Assembly (NCBI GenBank): GCA_950295325.1 | Contig: OX485808.1 | Location: 43,730,527 to 43,794,526, forward strand | Direction: 5' to 3' | DNA: 64,000 nucleotides | DNA from: Polytrichum commune | Lineage: Eukaryota; Streptophyta; Polytrichopsida; Polytrichales; Polytrichaceae | Notes under the pieces: generated by a model | The model's input: the letters and a program-made list of their open reading frames with translations, nothing else | Told to the model about the DNA's origin: nothing | The model's database searches: none | Made by a program: the position numbers and the translations under genes | In this document: piece by piece, positions 12,370 to 24,948 of the stretch | Numbering within the stretch: the stretch's first letter is position 1 | How the letters are laid out: every line of letters starts with the position of its first letter

Positions 12370-12472
12370 ATTACGAAATAGATGAGGAAGTGGGCATTTT
12401 TTTACCCCTCCGGAGCCAACAAACCAAAACAAGACTTAAGCGAAAACAAGAAGAAGCACAAACTAATGCGGA

Positions 12473-14161
12473 ATGCAAGAAGATAGGCAAAACACAATAG
12501 CCATTGGATCAGTTCTAAGTCAAAAAGATGAAAATGGACATGATCATCCTATATATTTTGCTAGTCGTCAACTAGTGCAAGCTGAGAGAAATTATACAGT
12601 TACCGAAAGAGAGGCCTTAGGCATGATTTTCTTGGTTCAAAAATTTCGTCATTATCTACTCGGAAACAAATTTGTATTTCATGTAGATCATGATGCCTTG
12701 AAATACATGATTAATAAACCTCAATTGAGTGGACGAATTGCGAGATGGGTATTACTTTTACAAGAGTTTAACTTTACAGTCGAAGTTCGACCTGGCAAAA
12801 ATCATGCCAATGCCGACCATCTTTCAAGATTAAATGATGACTCTGGATCGGAACCCATTGATGATTCATTTCCCGATGCCCAATTATTTTATATTGATGT
12901 GATCCCCTATGAATATGCGGAAATTATTGAGTATTTATAAAATAATAAATTTCCCCTAGATTTTAATGATAAGCAAAAACGTATATTGGTTTTTAAAGCC
13001 ATGCCTTATACCATTATTGCTGATACCTTATATAAACAAGACAAAGATGACATTCTCCGTCGTTGTGTTACAAGTTCCGAAATCCCTTTGATTTTGAAAG
13101 AGTGTCATGACAATATGGCGGGAGGCCATTTTACGGGCGATGTCACGGCTTGAAAAATATTACATAGTGGATATTGGTGGCCTACCCTTTTTGCTGACTG
13201 TACAACATACACTAGACAATATGATGTGTGTCAAAGAATTGGGAAGCCCACAGACTCTTCAGCTATGCCACTTACACCTATTCTAGCCCTTGCCCCATTT
13301 GAAAAATGGGGAATTGATTTTGTTGGACCTATTAACCCTCCTAGTCGTCATGGACGTTACCAATATATTTTGGTGGCCACAGACTATGTCACTAAGTGGG
13401 CGGAAGCCGAGGCCACTAGGAAAGATGATAAACATGTCGTAGCTAAGTTTTTAAGAGAAAAAATCCTATCACGTTATGGGTGTCCAAAGGAATTGGTGAG
13501 TGATCGGGGATCACATTTTGTAAATGATGTCATTAAAGAACTTACGGATAAGTACAAAATTAAACATCGCCTCACTTCACCATATCACCCAAGAGCTAAT
13601 GGCCAAACTGAAAAGACTAATGGGATTTTGTGTAAAATCATAACTAAGACAGTTCAAAATTCTATGACTGATTGGGATAGCAAATTATTAGACGCATTAT
13701 GGGCTTATCGTACTGCTTATAAAGTGACAACTAAATTTACACCTTTTCAATTAGTTTATGGCCAAGAGGCTATCCTCCCAGTTGAATTGGAACTACCTTC
13801 ATTACGCATCGCTATTGATGAAATATTAAGTGATGAAGAATCCCTTCACGAAAGAATAGCAATGTTAGAACGGTTAGATGAAATCCGTAATCAAGCCTAT
13901 CTAAACATGGCCGCCATTCAAAAGTGGCGTAAGACATACTATGATAGTAAAATGAAAAGTAAAACCCTCACCGCAGATGATCTAGTTTTACTTTACGATA
14001 GTCGTTTCCAAAAATTTCCAGGAAAATTTAAACTTCACTGGATGGGCCCTTATAAAGTTAAAATTGCGCACGACAATGGCTCATTTGAATTAATCGATTT
14101 TGAGGGTACACCCTTACCTACCCGGATTAATGGCTATCGTCTTAAAAAATATCATACATAA
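12473..14161 (+). pseudogene. Ty3/gypsy pol fragment: RNase H and integrase
   Basis: One frame of 563 codons with two internal stops (TAA 12,938-12,940; TGA 13,151-13,153). RNase H (to ~12,840) has AIGSVLSQK, the TEREAL glutamate, VDHDALKYM and NADHLSRL, but the first catalytic Asp is missing because the element is truncated on its 5' side. Integrase follows: the zinc-binding part keeps the final CQR but the preceding Cys is Tyr, and the core shows DDE residues in WGIDFVGP, SDRGSHF and NGQTEKTN. The frame ends without a chromodomain, as in Athila/Tat-type elements. Both stops could come from CAA and CGA by C-to-T change. Gag, protease and reverse transcriptase are absent from the window. Confidence 0.9.
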
Positions 14162-16341
14162 CTGAGGACAGTTATGGAAATAAAGTGAAGGGGGAGCCAT
14201 TGAGATTATGGTGTATAAATTAAGTAATTATTCTATAAAATTGAAGTAGTTAAAAACTTATATATTACGTATTGGGACCTTTAGATAGTATCACAAATTT
14301 AAAAGTTTAAGTTATTATTAAGTTAAGTGTAAGTCAAATAAAATAAATACAACATGGCAATGGTCTCGAGAGCTGGTTAATCCCACCCATGACTCTAAAC
14401 AGCTAAGACTACCTAAAATTAAATCTGAGGTAGGCAATAGGCTTAGGCACTTAAGTAACGAAGTGGTTGAGAAGAAGTGACGGCAAGTGGGCTATAGGCT
14501 CAATTAGTGTACCATTAGTGACCACCTACCCATCATTACGTGGTGAGCGGGAGCCGCCAAGGAGGCGGGCGATCTCAAACAGTTAAGCTCAACCAAGATG
14601 CAGGCAATAGTCTTTGGTGAAGGAACGAGGAGCTGCAGTTGAAGGGGCGGAGACAGAGGGTGAGAGCGAAGAGTCATCTCCTTGCAGAACGGTAGGTAAG
14701 AGTTGCTGCCCTTATGCAGTTGTCGTATTGAGATCATGTGTTGCTTCAAAAGTTGTCTATGTTATTGTCAATGTGAGACTGAACCTAAAGACTATGGCCC
14801 TTTGGAGAACATATCATGGATACTTGCATCAAACTATGAACTTGTGGTAACCATGAGAAACCCAGGCGGTTCAAGGCTATAGTCTGAATAAAAGAGAGGC
14901 GTGAGAAGAGAGAGAAACATGCGGATCTGTAGCATGCAAAGACTATGGCCACATTATGTTTTAGTTAGAGGACTGGAAGCTTTTGTAAGTTCTTGGTGGT
15001 GCACTGAGAGCTTGGAGTTCTCAAAGACTATAGCCTGATGTGTTGCGGCAACGCTGGTTACTTGGATCAGACAATAGCCTTCAGAAAAAGAGTTAGGAGA
15101 AGAGTCAAAGCAAGATAGAACTTTTTCACTCAGGCAATGGCCAGAAGCATGGGAGCATGAGATAGGAGTCCTTAGATGACAAATTAGGCATGACACATAC
15201 TTTAGAGAGACAATGGCCTTGTTCCGAGAGGAAATCACATGTGAGGAAAGACGATAGTCTGGAAAGAAACTCTGAGGAGAGAATAGGATCAGGTCTAAGT
15301 CGAAGTTAATGGAGATCTATGGAAAAAGATCAGAGTCTGATAGGAAACTTTTACACACTTAGGAAGAAAAATGATGGAAAAAGAGGCCAGAAACTCTCAT
15401 GTCGGTCCAAGAACATCATAAGACAGGTAGTAAAGGTCTTTCCAGTAATAATATGTTTTAGAAGAATAACTGATTCCAAAGAAAGTGTCCTTAGGAGTCT
15501 GTATAAGTCTCAAAAGGTAGCCTTACTTGCAAGAAACAATGTTTAAGAAGAAATGAGCTCTTAGGCAACAAGGGATGTTAAAGCAAAGAAGTTATCATGT
15601 GAAGAAATGTTGCTGCCAAGAAGAAAGGTTACTGAGTCCCCAAGTAGGGACCAGACAAAGAATATAGCCGTGCTTAGATGAGTGGAAGATGAAAGGCAAT
15701 AGTCTGTGAGGCCACCTAAAAAGAGAGTAAGAAAGATGTTCAAGAGACAATACCCTGGTGAGGATAACCTCCAGAGAAAGTGATTCTTCTACAGTATAGA
15801 GGTAGGGCCCACTGCTGCCATGTAGAATTGCGTCCTCATCGTCTTTGACCCTTCGTCTCTGAGGAGAGAAATGCAGAGAGACCATAGCCTATGTCAAAAT
15901 AGAAAAGTAACTTAATAAGATAGGAAATTTGTCACTTCTACGGGAGATCAGAGCCTCGCATTACCGGCAGTTAATTTTCAGTAAAAATATACCCACAAGA
16001 CTGGAACCTCGTTGAAGAGTTTCCAAAGAAGCTGACATCAAGATTATGGCCAGTATTAGGAAAGAGAAAAGCAATAAAGAAAATAGTGTAAATTGAAGAG
16101 GATATTTACAAGTGGTTTGTGACTAGACTGTGCAGACTGTCTAAACAACCTATATGTGGGAGAACAGACTATAGTCCGAGCCAAAGACTTCCGAGTGACT
16201 CAAGGCAATAGTTTTCCGCAGTATAAACCGAGTTTACAAGACAGACTATAGCATTGGGAGTAGAGACTTGGTAACTGAAGGCAATAGACTTCGAACAATA
16301 AAGATTGAACTTACCACACAGACTATAGACTGCGAGTGAAA
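14162..16341 (+). other. Long post-integrase spacer of the gypsy element, rich in AGACTATAGTCT-type words
   Basis: Purine-rich, apparently non-coding. By eye I counted about 18 variants of the word RGRCWATRGYCY between 14,603 and 16,331, for example at 14,789, 14,874, 15,025, 15,069, 15,132, 15,209, 15,249, 15,694, 15,879, 16,167 and 16,242. A purine run followed by TGAG (14,185-14,205) just after integrase could mark an older 3' end, but no matching LTR was found. Confidence 0.6.
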
Positions 16342-19041
16342 ATGAGGCCAGCGGAGGACGAGAAGGAGGAAGAAACTCCCAGACGATGGAATGTGAAGCC
16401 TGCTGTGCTATTTGACACCCCTTTAGCGCTGAAAAAGGCATGGAAGGCAAATCAGGCTAAGTTGGAGGCGGCAGGAGTGTATGACTTCCTGTGTTGGGTT
16501 CAAGTAGTCCTGAGGGTGGCCTATGTGGACCATGTATTACAGTTCTTGGAAACCTACTCCATGGGAGTAGAGACGGCCAAAGTCGATGGCCGAGTTGTTG
16601 ATTTTTCGGTCCCCACCATTGGAAGACTATTGCGGGTACCAGCCGATGGAGTGGGCGAAGGACAATTGCCTGCGCTAACAAGGAAGCAGCACGAGGCCAT
16701 TTTTGAGGGAGAATTCCCTAGAGAGACGCGAGTGTGGAAGATAGATAAGGCGAGGCATCATTGGAAATTGTGGTTCAAATTTGTAAATAATTACTTTCTC
16801 TTTAAGCCACATCCAGAGACAATGGCCCGGAAATATGTTGTAGCGGCCATTCAGACTTGGGAAGGAAGAAGGATTAATTGGTCCCAGATTATCCAACAAA
16901 AGATGCATGCAGAAGTCATGCGCATCAAAGTGGGAGTGCCACGAATGTTGGAGTTGTACTCGGCCTTTTACATCTCTTTATTTTGCTGAGATGCACTTGC
17001 TACACCTCAAGGCCGAATCGAAGCTCCCTCGACATCGCAAGCGGTGAGTCCGGTGCCGTCGAACCCCGGAGATTCGGAAGAGCTAGCGGAAGACAATCAG
17101 AGACTCCGATCGCAGCTACACATGTGCAGGGAGTCTCTAAAGGAAAAGGCTGAGCAGCTATGGGCGAAGAGTGAATTGCTCATTACATGCCAATCTGAGA
17201 ATGTGAAGCACCTGCAAGAGTTGGCTAAGGCCATAAAGGAAAAGGTGGAGTACCAAAAGAGGCTTGAAGATAGCACAAAGACTATAGCCTCGAACCATGA
17301 CCAACTGGCCGCTCAGGAGAAAGAGATTACGGCCCTGCAAAGTAGGTTGGACCAGCAAGGAGGTGAATCCGAGCAATTAGACGATTGCCAAGACCAATTA
17401 AGGCGAGTTACAGATGAGAAAGAGCAGTTAACCGAGAGGTTACGAATGCTGGAGGCAGAGTTAACCTAGCAGAAAGTCTTGGTGAGCGATCTGAATGCGA
17501 GGGGTCAACCTTCCATGACCTCGGTTGTTACCAGCCCGATTCGGGTAACACCTGCACCGAAAGAACTATGCCTGGAATTGTGGAGCTGGGAATCCAGAGG
17601 TCCGGTCCCCAAAGAATTTTTTGAGCTGTATGAAAGACAATGTCAACTTTTTCTTTTGTTTGTAGGTTTGAGAAAGTCTGAATGGATTGACCATAGTCGT
17701 TTTAAAGAGCTGTGGCGTCAAAGTTTGGACTTAGGAATAGAAAATTTGTTTGTAGAAATTATGGCCCGAAGGCATATTAACCTTTCAGATCCCTACTCTG
17801 CTTTTATGGTAATTGGGGATGTAGGGGCTAGGGTTTTGTTATATTATGCGTCCTTAGAACAACAATGGGTTTGGAGATGTCACAATGCCCCCATTGGGGA
17901 GAAAAGGGAAGTGTCATGGCAGGAGTATGGAGTCCAAGTAACCTCTTAGTTTTACGGGCAGCCCCTAGAGAGTCTATAGCCTTGGAGGGATATTTTACAT
18001 GAATTGCTTAACCGAGTTAGGCACCCAACTTTTTTGACCAACATAATGTCCGCAAATGTTCAGCGTCTATCTCTATCACCAAGTGCGGGATTTACTGGGT
18101 CTCATTATTTTTTTCAAATTGAAAAAACCACTAGCAAATTAGAGAGGTATCTAATGGAGGTGAATACACAAAAGAAACCATTACTGAACCTCCATAGCCA
18201 AGTACAATTTGAGTTACCTCCTTCTAATTTTTTGCCTACCATACCCCAACTGGAAGTACCCGTGGTGGGAAGTCCATTAACTTTAAGGTACTTGGGGCAG
18301 TATGCTAACATGTTTGATCATCCGGGTGAGGAGCCTATACCCACATGGACGGCTATCACCTGGATACTAGAAGACTATGGCCTTTCCCGTAATGAGGAGG
18401 TACCGGCTGATATCCAATATCGGAGATTCTCAAGACGATGGCCTGATGGACCTCCAGTGGGTGTGGTGAGCCACCCACATTTTTGTCGGTGCCCAAGGAG
18501 AGGAAGGTGGAATCCGGAAGCAACATTGTCAAGTGTCGAGTACAACTGGCCGTTAATTCAAGGGCCCAAATCGACACCAGCGGAGTGCATAGCGACTTAC
18601 AAGCAATTTTTCCAAGAGCACATACATCACCGCGACCCTGTTTGTTTTCACGCAGTTGTGTTCGCTAATGTGTTGGCTGATTGGTGTGGCCAATGGAACG
18701 TGATCATCGATGTCAATCGTTTCCACGAGAGTCACGCTGAGTTTTTACTCTTGTTGAAGTTGATGTACAGGCCTACAAGGTGGATTTGAATGGTAGAAGT
18801 TATGGCCATGACCCATTTTATCACTGGTGCCCATAAGTGTTTAATTAATGAATTTCCTTATACACGGGCGGGGCCGTTTGAGCGATTTATGAGATGGCAA
18901 CGAATGAATGCACCTGAGGTGGTGGCCCGCGACGAGGATTTACAATGGGCAATTGAGAAGATGGAGGAAAGAGAGTTGAAGAGAGCAGCCGAGGAAGCAG
19001 CTCAACGTCACCAACCTCCACCAAAGTTACTAAGAAGATAG
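16342..19041 (+). pseudogene. Extra ORF of the gypsy element downstream of integrase (~899 codons, five nonsense codons)
   Basis: A single frame from ATG 16,342 to TAG 19,039-19,041, broken by TGA 16,987, TAG 17,467, TAG 17,947, TAG 17,977 and TGA 18,787 but with no frameshift. The N-terminal ~210 residues include VDGRVVDFSVPTIGRLLRVP, which resembles the V-G-(x)-DFS-x-I-x-R-LL-x-P signature of plant transposon proteins. Residues ~240-375 form a coiled coil (heptad Leu, many Glu/Lys/Gln). Two further globular segments follow, rich in Trp and His, and a charged tail (EKMEERELKRAAEEAAQ). Its place before the polypurine tract is that of the env-like or ORF3 region of Athila/Tat elements. No signal peptide or membrane segment is evident. 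Function unknown. Confidence 0.7.
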
Positions 19042-19059
19042 GTTGATGGGGACATCAAC

Positions 19060-19077
19060 AAGTTAAGTGGGGGGCTA
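19060..19077 (+). promoter_or_regulatory. Polypurine tract of the gypsy element
   Basis: The purine-rich run aagttaagtggggggcta lies directly upstream of TGTGATAGC, the start of the LTR. This is the position of the plus-strand primer in LTR retrotransposons. Confidence 0.75.
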
Positions 19078-20880
19078 TGTGATAGCAAATTTTAGTTTAC
19101 CTTTTTTTGCAAATCAGATTTCAGTGTAAAAAAGGTTAAATTATGTATCAGAATCCTAAAACATTGTCAATGTAAATAGGCTATAGTCTTCAGATTCCGA
19201 AAAACACAACTTTCAAGGCTATAGTCTGATATGAAAGGATGGAAGGTGGGGAGGACTCCTCACAAAGTATAAAGGGAGGAGGAAGAAAGATAGAAGTTAG
19301 TTATCTCTGGGAGAGAGAGTGAACTCCCTGGTCATTCAGAACTTTTGTGCGAGTAAAAGTCTGTAATTGAATGCACTTCTGATGTGCATGACAATTGTCT
19401 TTATGATGTTATTGTTTATCAATACTAATTTAATACCTTTCCAGGAGTGAGCCCTGGATTGTGAGAGTTGAAGGATTTACCTTGTCCCTTTTTGTTGTGT
19501 CTATTGAATATTATTTGCAAGTTTGAGCAATAGTCTTGATATTGGGATGGAAGACTAATTCTAAGTGAGTGTCAGGGCTATAGTCTGAGATTGTGTGTCA
19601 GTACACTTTGATGGGATTGCAAAGTGAAGGGATTACTGATGTAGAAAATGCGTTTACTGTACTACAGTAACTATAGTCTGTGGCCATGGGCATTATGTGC
19701 AATTGATTGTAAGATCCATTGAAATAATATGATGAGGGGAATCAATCACATGATCATGCTATATTCCTAGTTTATCATTACACAAGGATTTGGAGGAATT
19801 GAACATGGCCAAGCAATTGTCTGTATTTAATTGTTGATATCATCCCTAATAATAGTTGCAGGCCAGGGCCTGGGTAATTAACCTCCTGTGGGAAGAGATG
19901 ATGAGATTTCATACTCAATCATCTTGAGTGAAGACTATAGTCTTTGTGACTGAGTAGGGAATTTCCCTGGGAGATAGGAGAAATCCCCATTAAGGCAAGG
20001 CTATAGTCTTGGTAAGCAAGAGGAACTCTGAGAGATGATTGCCAATGTGTAATTGAATGTAAATCTGAGAGTTCAATGATGCTCAAGTAAGAATGTGAGA
20101 TCAAAAGAGGAACGGAGGACAAGGACTAACATGAGACTGGAATGAATTCAATGAATCTGCCAAGCACTGTAGCTGGTGTTTGTGATCTTAATCATAATGG
20201 AACTCAATATCTTAGGAAGGCAATAGTCATGCTGGGAGATGAATGGTCCTAGTGAAAAGACTATAGCCTTTAATAGCTGCTCTGGAGGGAAGCCGAAAGG
20301 ACAAAACAGTCGCTGGCTGAACATTTACCATTCCAGAGGATGGTAACTCTAACATTTTTGGAACCATAACTTGGTAATAATCGAATTTATGTAATTCTAG
20401 TCTATGGCCTTGTTGTAATTGCGATTCCTAATGAACTAAGAATCCATTAAAGACTATAACCAGATGTGAATTATGCTAATGTGGAACTAAAGACTATTGC
20501 AAAGATCAAAGTGCCCTTGGCTTTGATAAATAAGACTCAAAGATGTTACTCTTGTAAAGACTATAGTCGATGGATGTGCCTATGCTTGTGCACCGCACTT
20601 GGTCCTAATAAAAAGAATCCACTGCCAGACAATTGCCAGGGAATTTAAAGTGAGGTGAGAGACTGTCACTTTTGCATGTACTGGAATGGAGTGATCTTTT
20701 AGATGTTTTCATCCCTTGCCCATAAATTAATTGTCATACCAAAGTTGAAATGAAGTGTTGTACCCTTGTGTTTTCCCTAACTAAACCTTGTCTAAGACAC
20801 CTAGATGATATAAGAATCACCTTTTAAGTCTTCCCTGAATTGTTCCCTGGGTCTGTTTCTAATCCAAAAAGCTAACTACA
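19078..20880 (+). mobile_element. 3' LTR of the gypsy element, 1803 bp
   Basis: Begins TGTGATAGC after the polypurine tract and ends CTAACTACA. The start is shared with the solo LTR at 49,855-51,967 (TGTGATATC on its sense strand) and the end region (aagacacctagatgatata, taagtcttcc) with both that LTR and the 42.2-43.67-kb copy. It holds about 16 variants of the AGACTATAGTCT word, e.g. 19,179, 19,217, 19,576, 19,931, 19,999, 20,258 and 20,558. A TATA-like tataaaggg at ~19,269 is a possible promoter. The 5' LTR is not in the window. Confidence 0.8.
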
Positions 20881-21721
20881 CTTCCTTTGGAGTTGTCTAA
20901 CTCCAAACACCATCTATTCACAAGCTACATATATCAAAGTATGGTTAGTCATTATTCATACATAATCAATCAATAAATCTCTTAATTGAGGTATATCACA
21001 ATCTGAGTGGGTAAAGAAGGAATTGGCTAAAACTAGGTGTCCACCTCTTTGAGCTAGACCTTAACCATTATTACCAACCTTGGAGCAAGCATGGTCAAGT
21101 ATACATGAAAAATGCTCCAATATACTAAAATGATCTTTTTTTGGTTCAAACACCCAGACATAGTAGCAAAATGTTGTTCAAATTGGGAATTTTTTTCATG
21201 TTGTCCTTTATTGTTGGTTTACGTACTCAAATTTAGAATATCAAGATGAGATCTTCATAACTTATCATTAAAAGTAATGCTCAAAAAGTAATGATTGATT
21301 TTGGTTTTGGACGTATATTTCATGACCTTAAATATTTTGGAGTTGGATTTTTTTCATGTCCCTTGAATTCATTATAAACTTGATGATACCATTGCAATTT
21401 TTTTAATAACATCAACTTAATGTAATCTTAACATGTTTTAAACAAATTCTAGACAATTCCATGTTCAATATATCTACTTGCACACTACCTGCACTGTCTT
21501 CTAAAATATGTACATTTTACTTGAAAAAAAAATTGGCAACACAAATTGCTTGGCTTTGTAGATCAATGTGTTTTTCAAATGTTTTTATGATTTTTTCCTT
21601 CACAAAATTCAAAGTTAGTTTATAGTTTGGAATCACTTTTGCTTAAACTTATGCAAGGTAATGAAGTTGTTGACTTGACCGTGCTTGCGCCCAAGGTAAA
21701 AAGAGTCTAGTAAAAACATGA

Positions 21722-21975
21722 GCCCCATTGGATAGGTTTGTGGTTTATTCATCTCATGAGGTTCTTGCTGGACTAATTTGGGACCTCTAATGTTAATTTT
21801 GAACTCAAATTATCCAATTAAAGAATTCTAGATGCTATAGTAACATCGCCTATGTTTTCAACTTGGGTAATAGTGGTAGGGCCCAAGTCAAAGAGTTGGG
21901 CGTCTAGCCTAGCCATAAGGACCATAGTGCTCAAAGTGTCCGCGGTAGGTGCTTCTACCTTTCTTTTACCATGGG
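21722..21975. repeat. Dispersed ~250-bp repeat, copy 1
   Basis: The segment starting agccccattggataggtttg is repeated in direct orientation at 27,389-27,645 with scattered differences, ending in both cases at a cctttaccatgg-like word. The neighbouring cacctctttgag segment (21,042 and 27,330) is also shared. The ~20.9-22.4-kb stretch shows no gene. Confidence 0.7.
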
Positions 21976-22413
21976 CTATCCAACGATGCAACAAGCCACA
22001 AACTCTAACCTTCTATGAATAGCCAAAAGGCATCTCCAAAGCACAAATATCACAAATTATAATATTTTGATACGCCCAATACATGGATAACCACAATCAA
22101 AATATGTTTTGGCCCACAATAATCCAAACCAAATTGCACATTATGCCCAAACAACACAATTGACACATGGCCACACTTGCTATCCACATGCACAAACCAA
22201 CATACAAAAGGCCTTCAAATAGCAAGACACAACAAAGCAATCCACCAAATGTCCACATGCTACAATCCAACAAACACACTTGCTATTACATAAGAGTAAA
22301 TGCAAGATCCCACAATGCGCAACCTTGAGAAATAACAAACCTTGAATGGTTGTTAAAATGCACATGTGCCACCACCCCATGCACATGTGGGGGCAAACTA
22401 AGGCTAGACATCC

Positions 22414-22995
22414 TATGTGTACTCGGAGCCCCCAACAACACTGTCACGTGAGGCGACATCGGGGGCCAAGTCACGTCAAATTAGGAGTAAATGGACTCCA
22501 TTAGGAGTCCATGTGTGTTTGGATGGATTATGGACTCCATTGGGAGTCCTAGTTAGTTGTTCATCCACTCCATGGATGAAATCCACATGGGATTGGGGTT
22601 ATGTGGAGAGGAAGGCATCTTGACTTGCCATTGTTGTCAAGTCAAGTCTTGTGAGTGTGTTTTGAGAGAGAGAGAGAGCTTGTTGTTGCTATCTTATGGC
22701 TATGGTGTAGTAGATCATGAGTAAAGCCTTTGCATTCTTTCTCCATCACTTGCACTCTTGGATTCTCCCTTCGTGGAGTGAGAGATAGCTTGACTCTTGT
22801 GTGTGAATTTCAGAGTTTCTTAATCTTTGTAAGAAGACTTCTTAGTTTCTTGAGCTTGGAGAGAGAAACCCTCATCTTGAAGAGGTGGTTGTTTAGCATA
22901 TTAGTTTGCTATGTTTATTTTGCTAATTGATGTTGATGACGATACTCGATCTGTTGTGTTTAACGATCTTAGTTTACACGACAACACCCATACCT
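22414..22995 (+). other. Possible LTR or transcribed leader
   Basis: The stretch starts with a tgtgtactcggagcc / gacatcgggggcc region, contains short direct repeats of ggactccattaggagtcc, then a GA tract and T-rich transcribed-looking sequence, and ends near acacgacaacaccca. It resembles an LTR (U3, then R-U5), but no second copy and no target duplication were found. Confidence 0.25.
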
Positions 22996-23099
22996 CACTC
23001 ACCCCATCACCAACCATCACCATCTAATTCATTGATTTCACCAATTGTCATGGCAATTCCCCAACACGGAAATAAGAGAGAAACTCTATAAATATGACC

Positions 23100-23380
23100 C
23101 ATTCATCCAACAACCCAACGGCTGGCAAGTAAACCCCCTTGTCACTATAACAATGGGAGTAAGAGGGCCCATTCATGAACACTCATTTTAGAGGAATCTA
23201 TGGAATACACCTTAAATGAATAAAGCCAAACTGGAAGATGTCAACATGTAACCGGTTGGATTTAGAATCACTAGGATCTTGACCAACTATGCCCAAAAAC
23301 TTCCCGGACACTAGAGCCCACCCTCCGAATGGAAGTACCCTACCTTGAAGATTGGTAAAACATGATCAACATAGGGAAGA
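23100..23380. repeat. Dispersed repeat with copies near 27.7, 29.5 and 57.8 kb
   Basis: The run around gaagatgtcaacatgta and ggatcttgaccaactatgcc is matched in inverse orientation at ~27,685-27,770 and 29,500-29,640 and in direct orientation at ~57,780-57,910. It lies beside copies of the CACTACACC-type MITE both here and at 57.8-58.1 kb, so it may be part of a larger element. Confidence 0.55.
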
Positions 23381-23399
23381 ACATACTCCCAATCTTGTT

Positions 23400-23720
23400 A
23401 CAATGTTTATGGTATTTAGTGTCACATGCGTAATAATGTCACTTACCCTACTCATGACACTTGGCTATCAAGTGCGCTTACTAATATCTTGGCATGAGTA
23501 TGATCAATAGTGTTATAAGGTGCATGCCTGTGTTACACAATGGTCTACCAGTTGACTAAAGTGTACACAAATGACACTTGACATTAGTATGCTCAAGATT
23601 ATCTTCCTCTTGCATAGTAAAGTGTAAAGACATGACACTTGCCATTTGTATGCCCCAAAAGATCTTCCCCTTGTATATTAAAACACAAGACCATCATCTA
23701 AACGTCATAATGTAGATATT
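23400..23720. mobile_element. Degraded copy of the CACTACACC-type MITE
   Basis: From ttatggtatttagtgtcaca the sequence parallels the inverse of the WD40-intron element (60,170-60,593), including cttactaatatct, gcatgagtatg, gttacacaatggtctac and agtgtacacaaatg in the same order. The outer end has lost the terminal bases. Confidence 0.75.
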
Positions 23721-24909
23721 CTTTCACTTAAAGAAATTACGTATGTTGACAACTGGAATCAAATTGGCAATTATCGAAGACCTCTAGGCATGTAGTTTAG
23801 GCATTATAGATGTACAATGATGTTATTATTGTCACTTATTAAGTGACATTCCGTCCAAATTTCAATCATCCATGACAATATCTCATTATAGAAATGTTTT
23901 GGATGCAAAATATACCAAACTTTGATCCCATAACTGGCATTTGGATAAACTTAAAGTAAGTTGGGACAACGTTACTTGTAAAATTATTCATAAGAAATAT
24001 CCTTTGAGTTGGAAACGTTACCACAACGACATATATAAAATACCAAGTGACACTGAATACAATATTTTAGTGTAACGCTAGCTCTTTTTATTTTATTTCT
24101 TTATTGCAGAATAAATAAATAGCTTACACCAAGTCACACTGAATTATTATGTGTGGCATGAAATCCCGGCCATCAAACATGGTACATAGTGGCAAGATAA
24201 GCACGAACCAAATCTAAGTGACTGTAGTTCCCAAATGTCTGCTCACCTTTACTGGGAGTCAATGATTCCGCCACCGACCTGGCAAGTTTTTATTATATTT
24301 TTATATTTTTTAAGAAAGAAATTGAGACAGAATGCCAAAATGAATTAAAACTAGGAAAACGCGTCCACATTGAGGGGAGGTATGGCCCCTTAGGCATGAA
24401 ACACCGTCATGTAAAAAGTAACAACACCTAACCACCACCATGGACAACCCACCGAACAAACCTCACAAGTTGAGAGGTGTGAGCATGCTTTGTAAGACTT
24501 GCCATCATTGGACGGGGAGCACTAACTGCTACATTGTTGTGCCTGATTTAGTGTGGGTTACCATTGGGATTTTGCATAATCTAAGGTAGAAGTGTCCAGT
24601 TTCATTAATTCCAACACTTATTGGACCCCAAAGTGGGCCACTAGATACTTTGACATGAACGCTAACTAGATGCATTAGTTTAACACCCTGCTATCTCTCC
24701 ATGTTGCATCCCTGCATAAAAAATGATGTCCCAAGCCCTCTCCAAAATGTCGCCTCAACATGCTATTGTCAATCACCGACCATTTTTGAACTTTAGAATG
24801 GTGGCTACATCAACACCCACACACCCTCGCAACAAAGTGCCAAATTATGTATGTGTATATATATATATATATATATTCTTACGTACATATAATTATAATT
24901 AAGTGTATG

Positions 24910-24919
<10 letters not shown>

Positions 24920-24948
<29 letters not shown>

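Noticed and set aside
14185-14210. Purine run followed by TGAG just after integrase, a possible 3' LTR start
   Set aside because: No second copy of the following sequence was found, whereas the tract at 19,060 precedes an LTR with relatives in the window.
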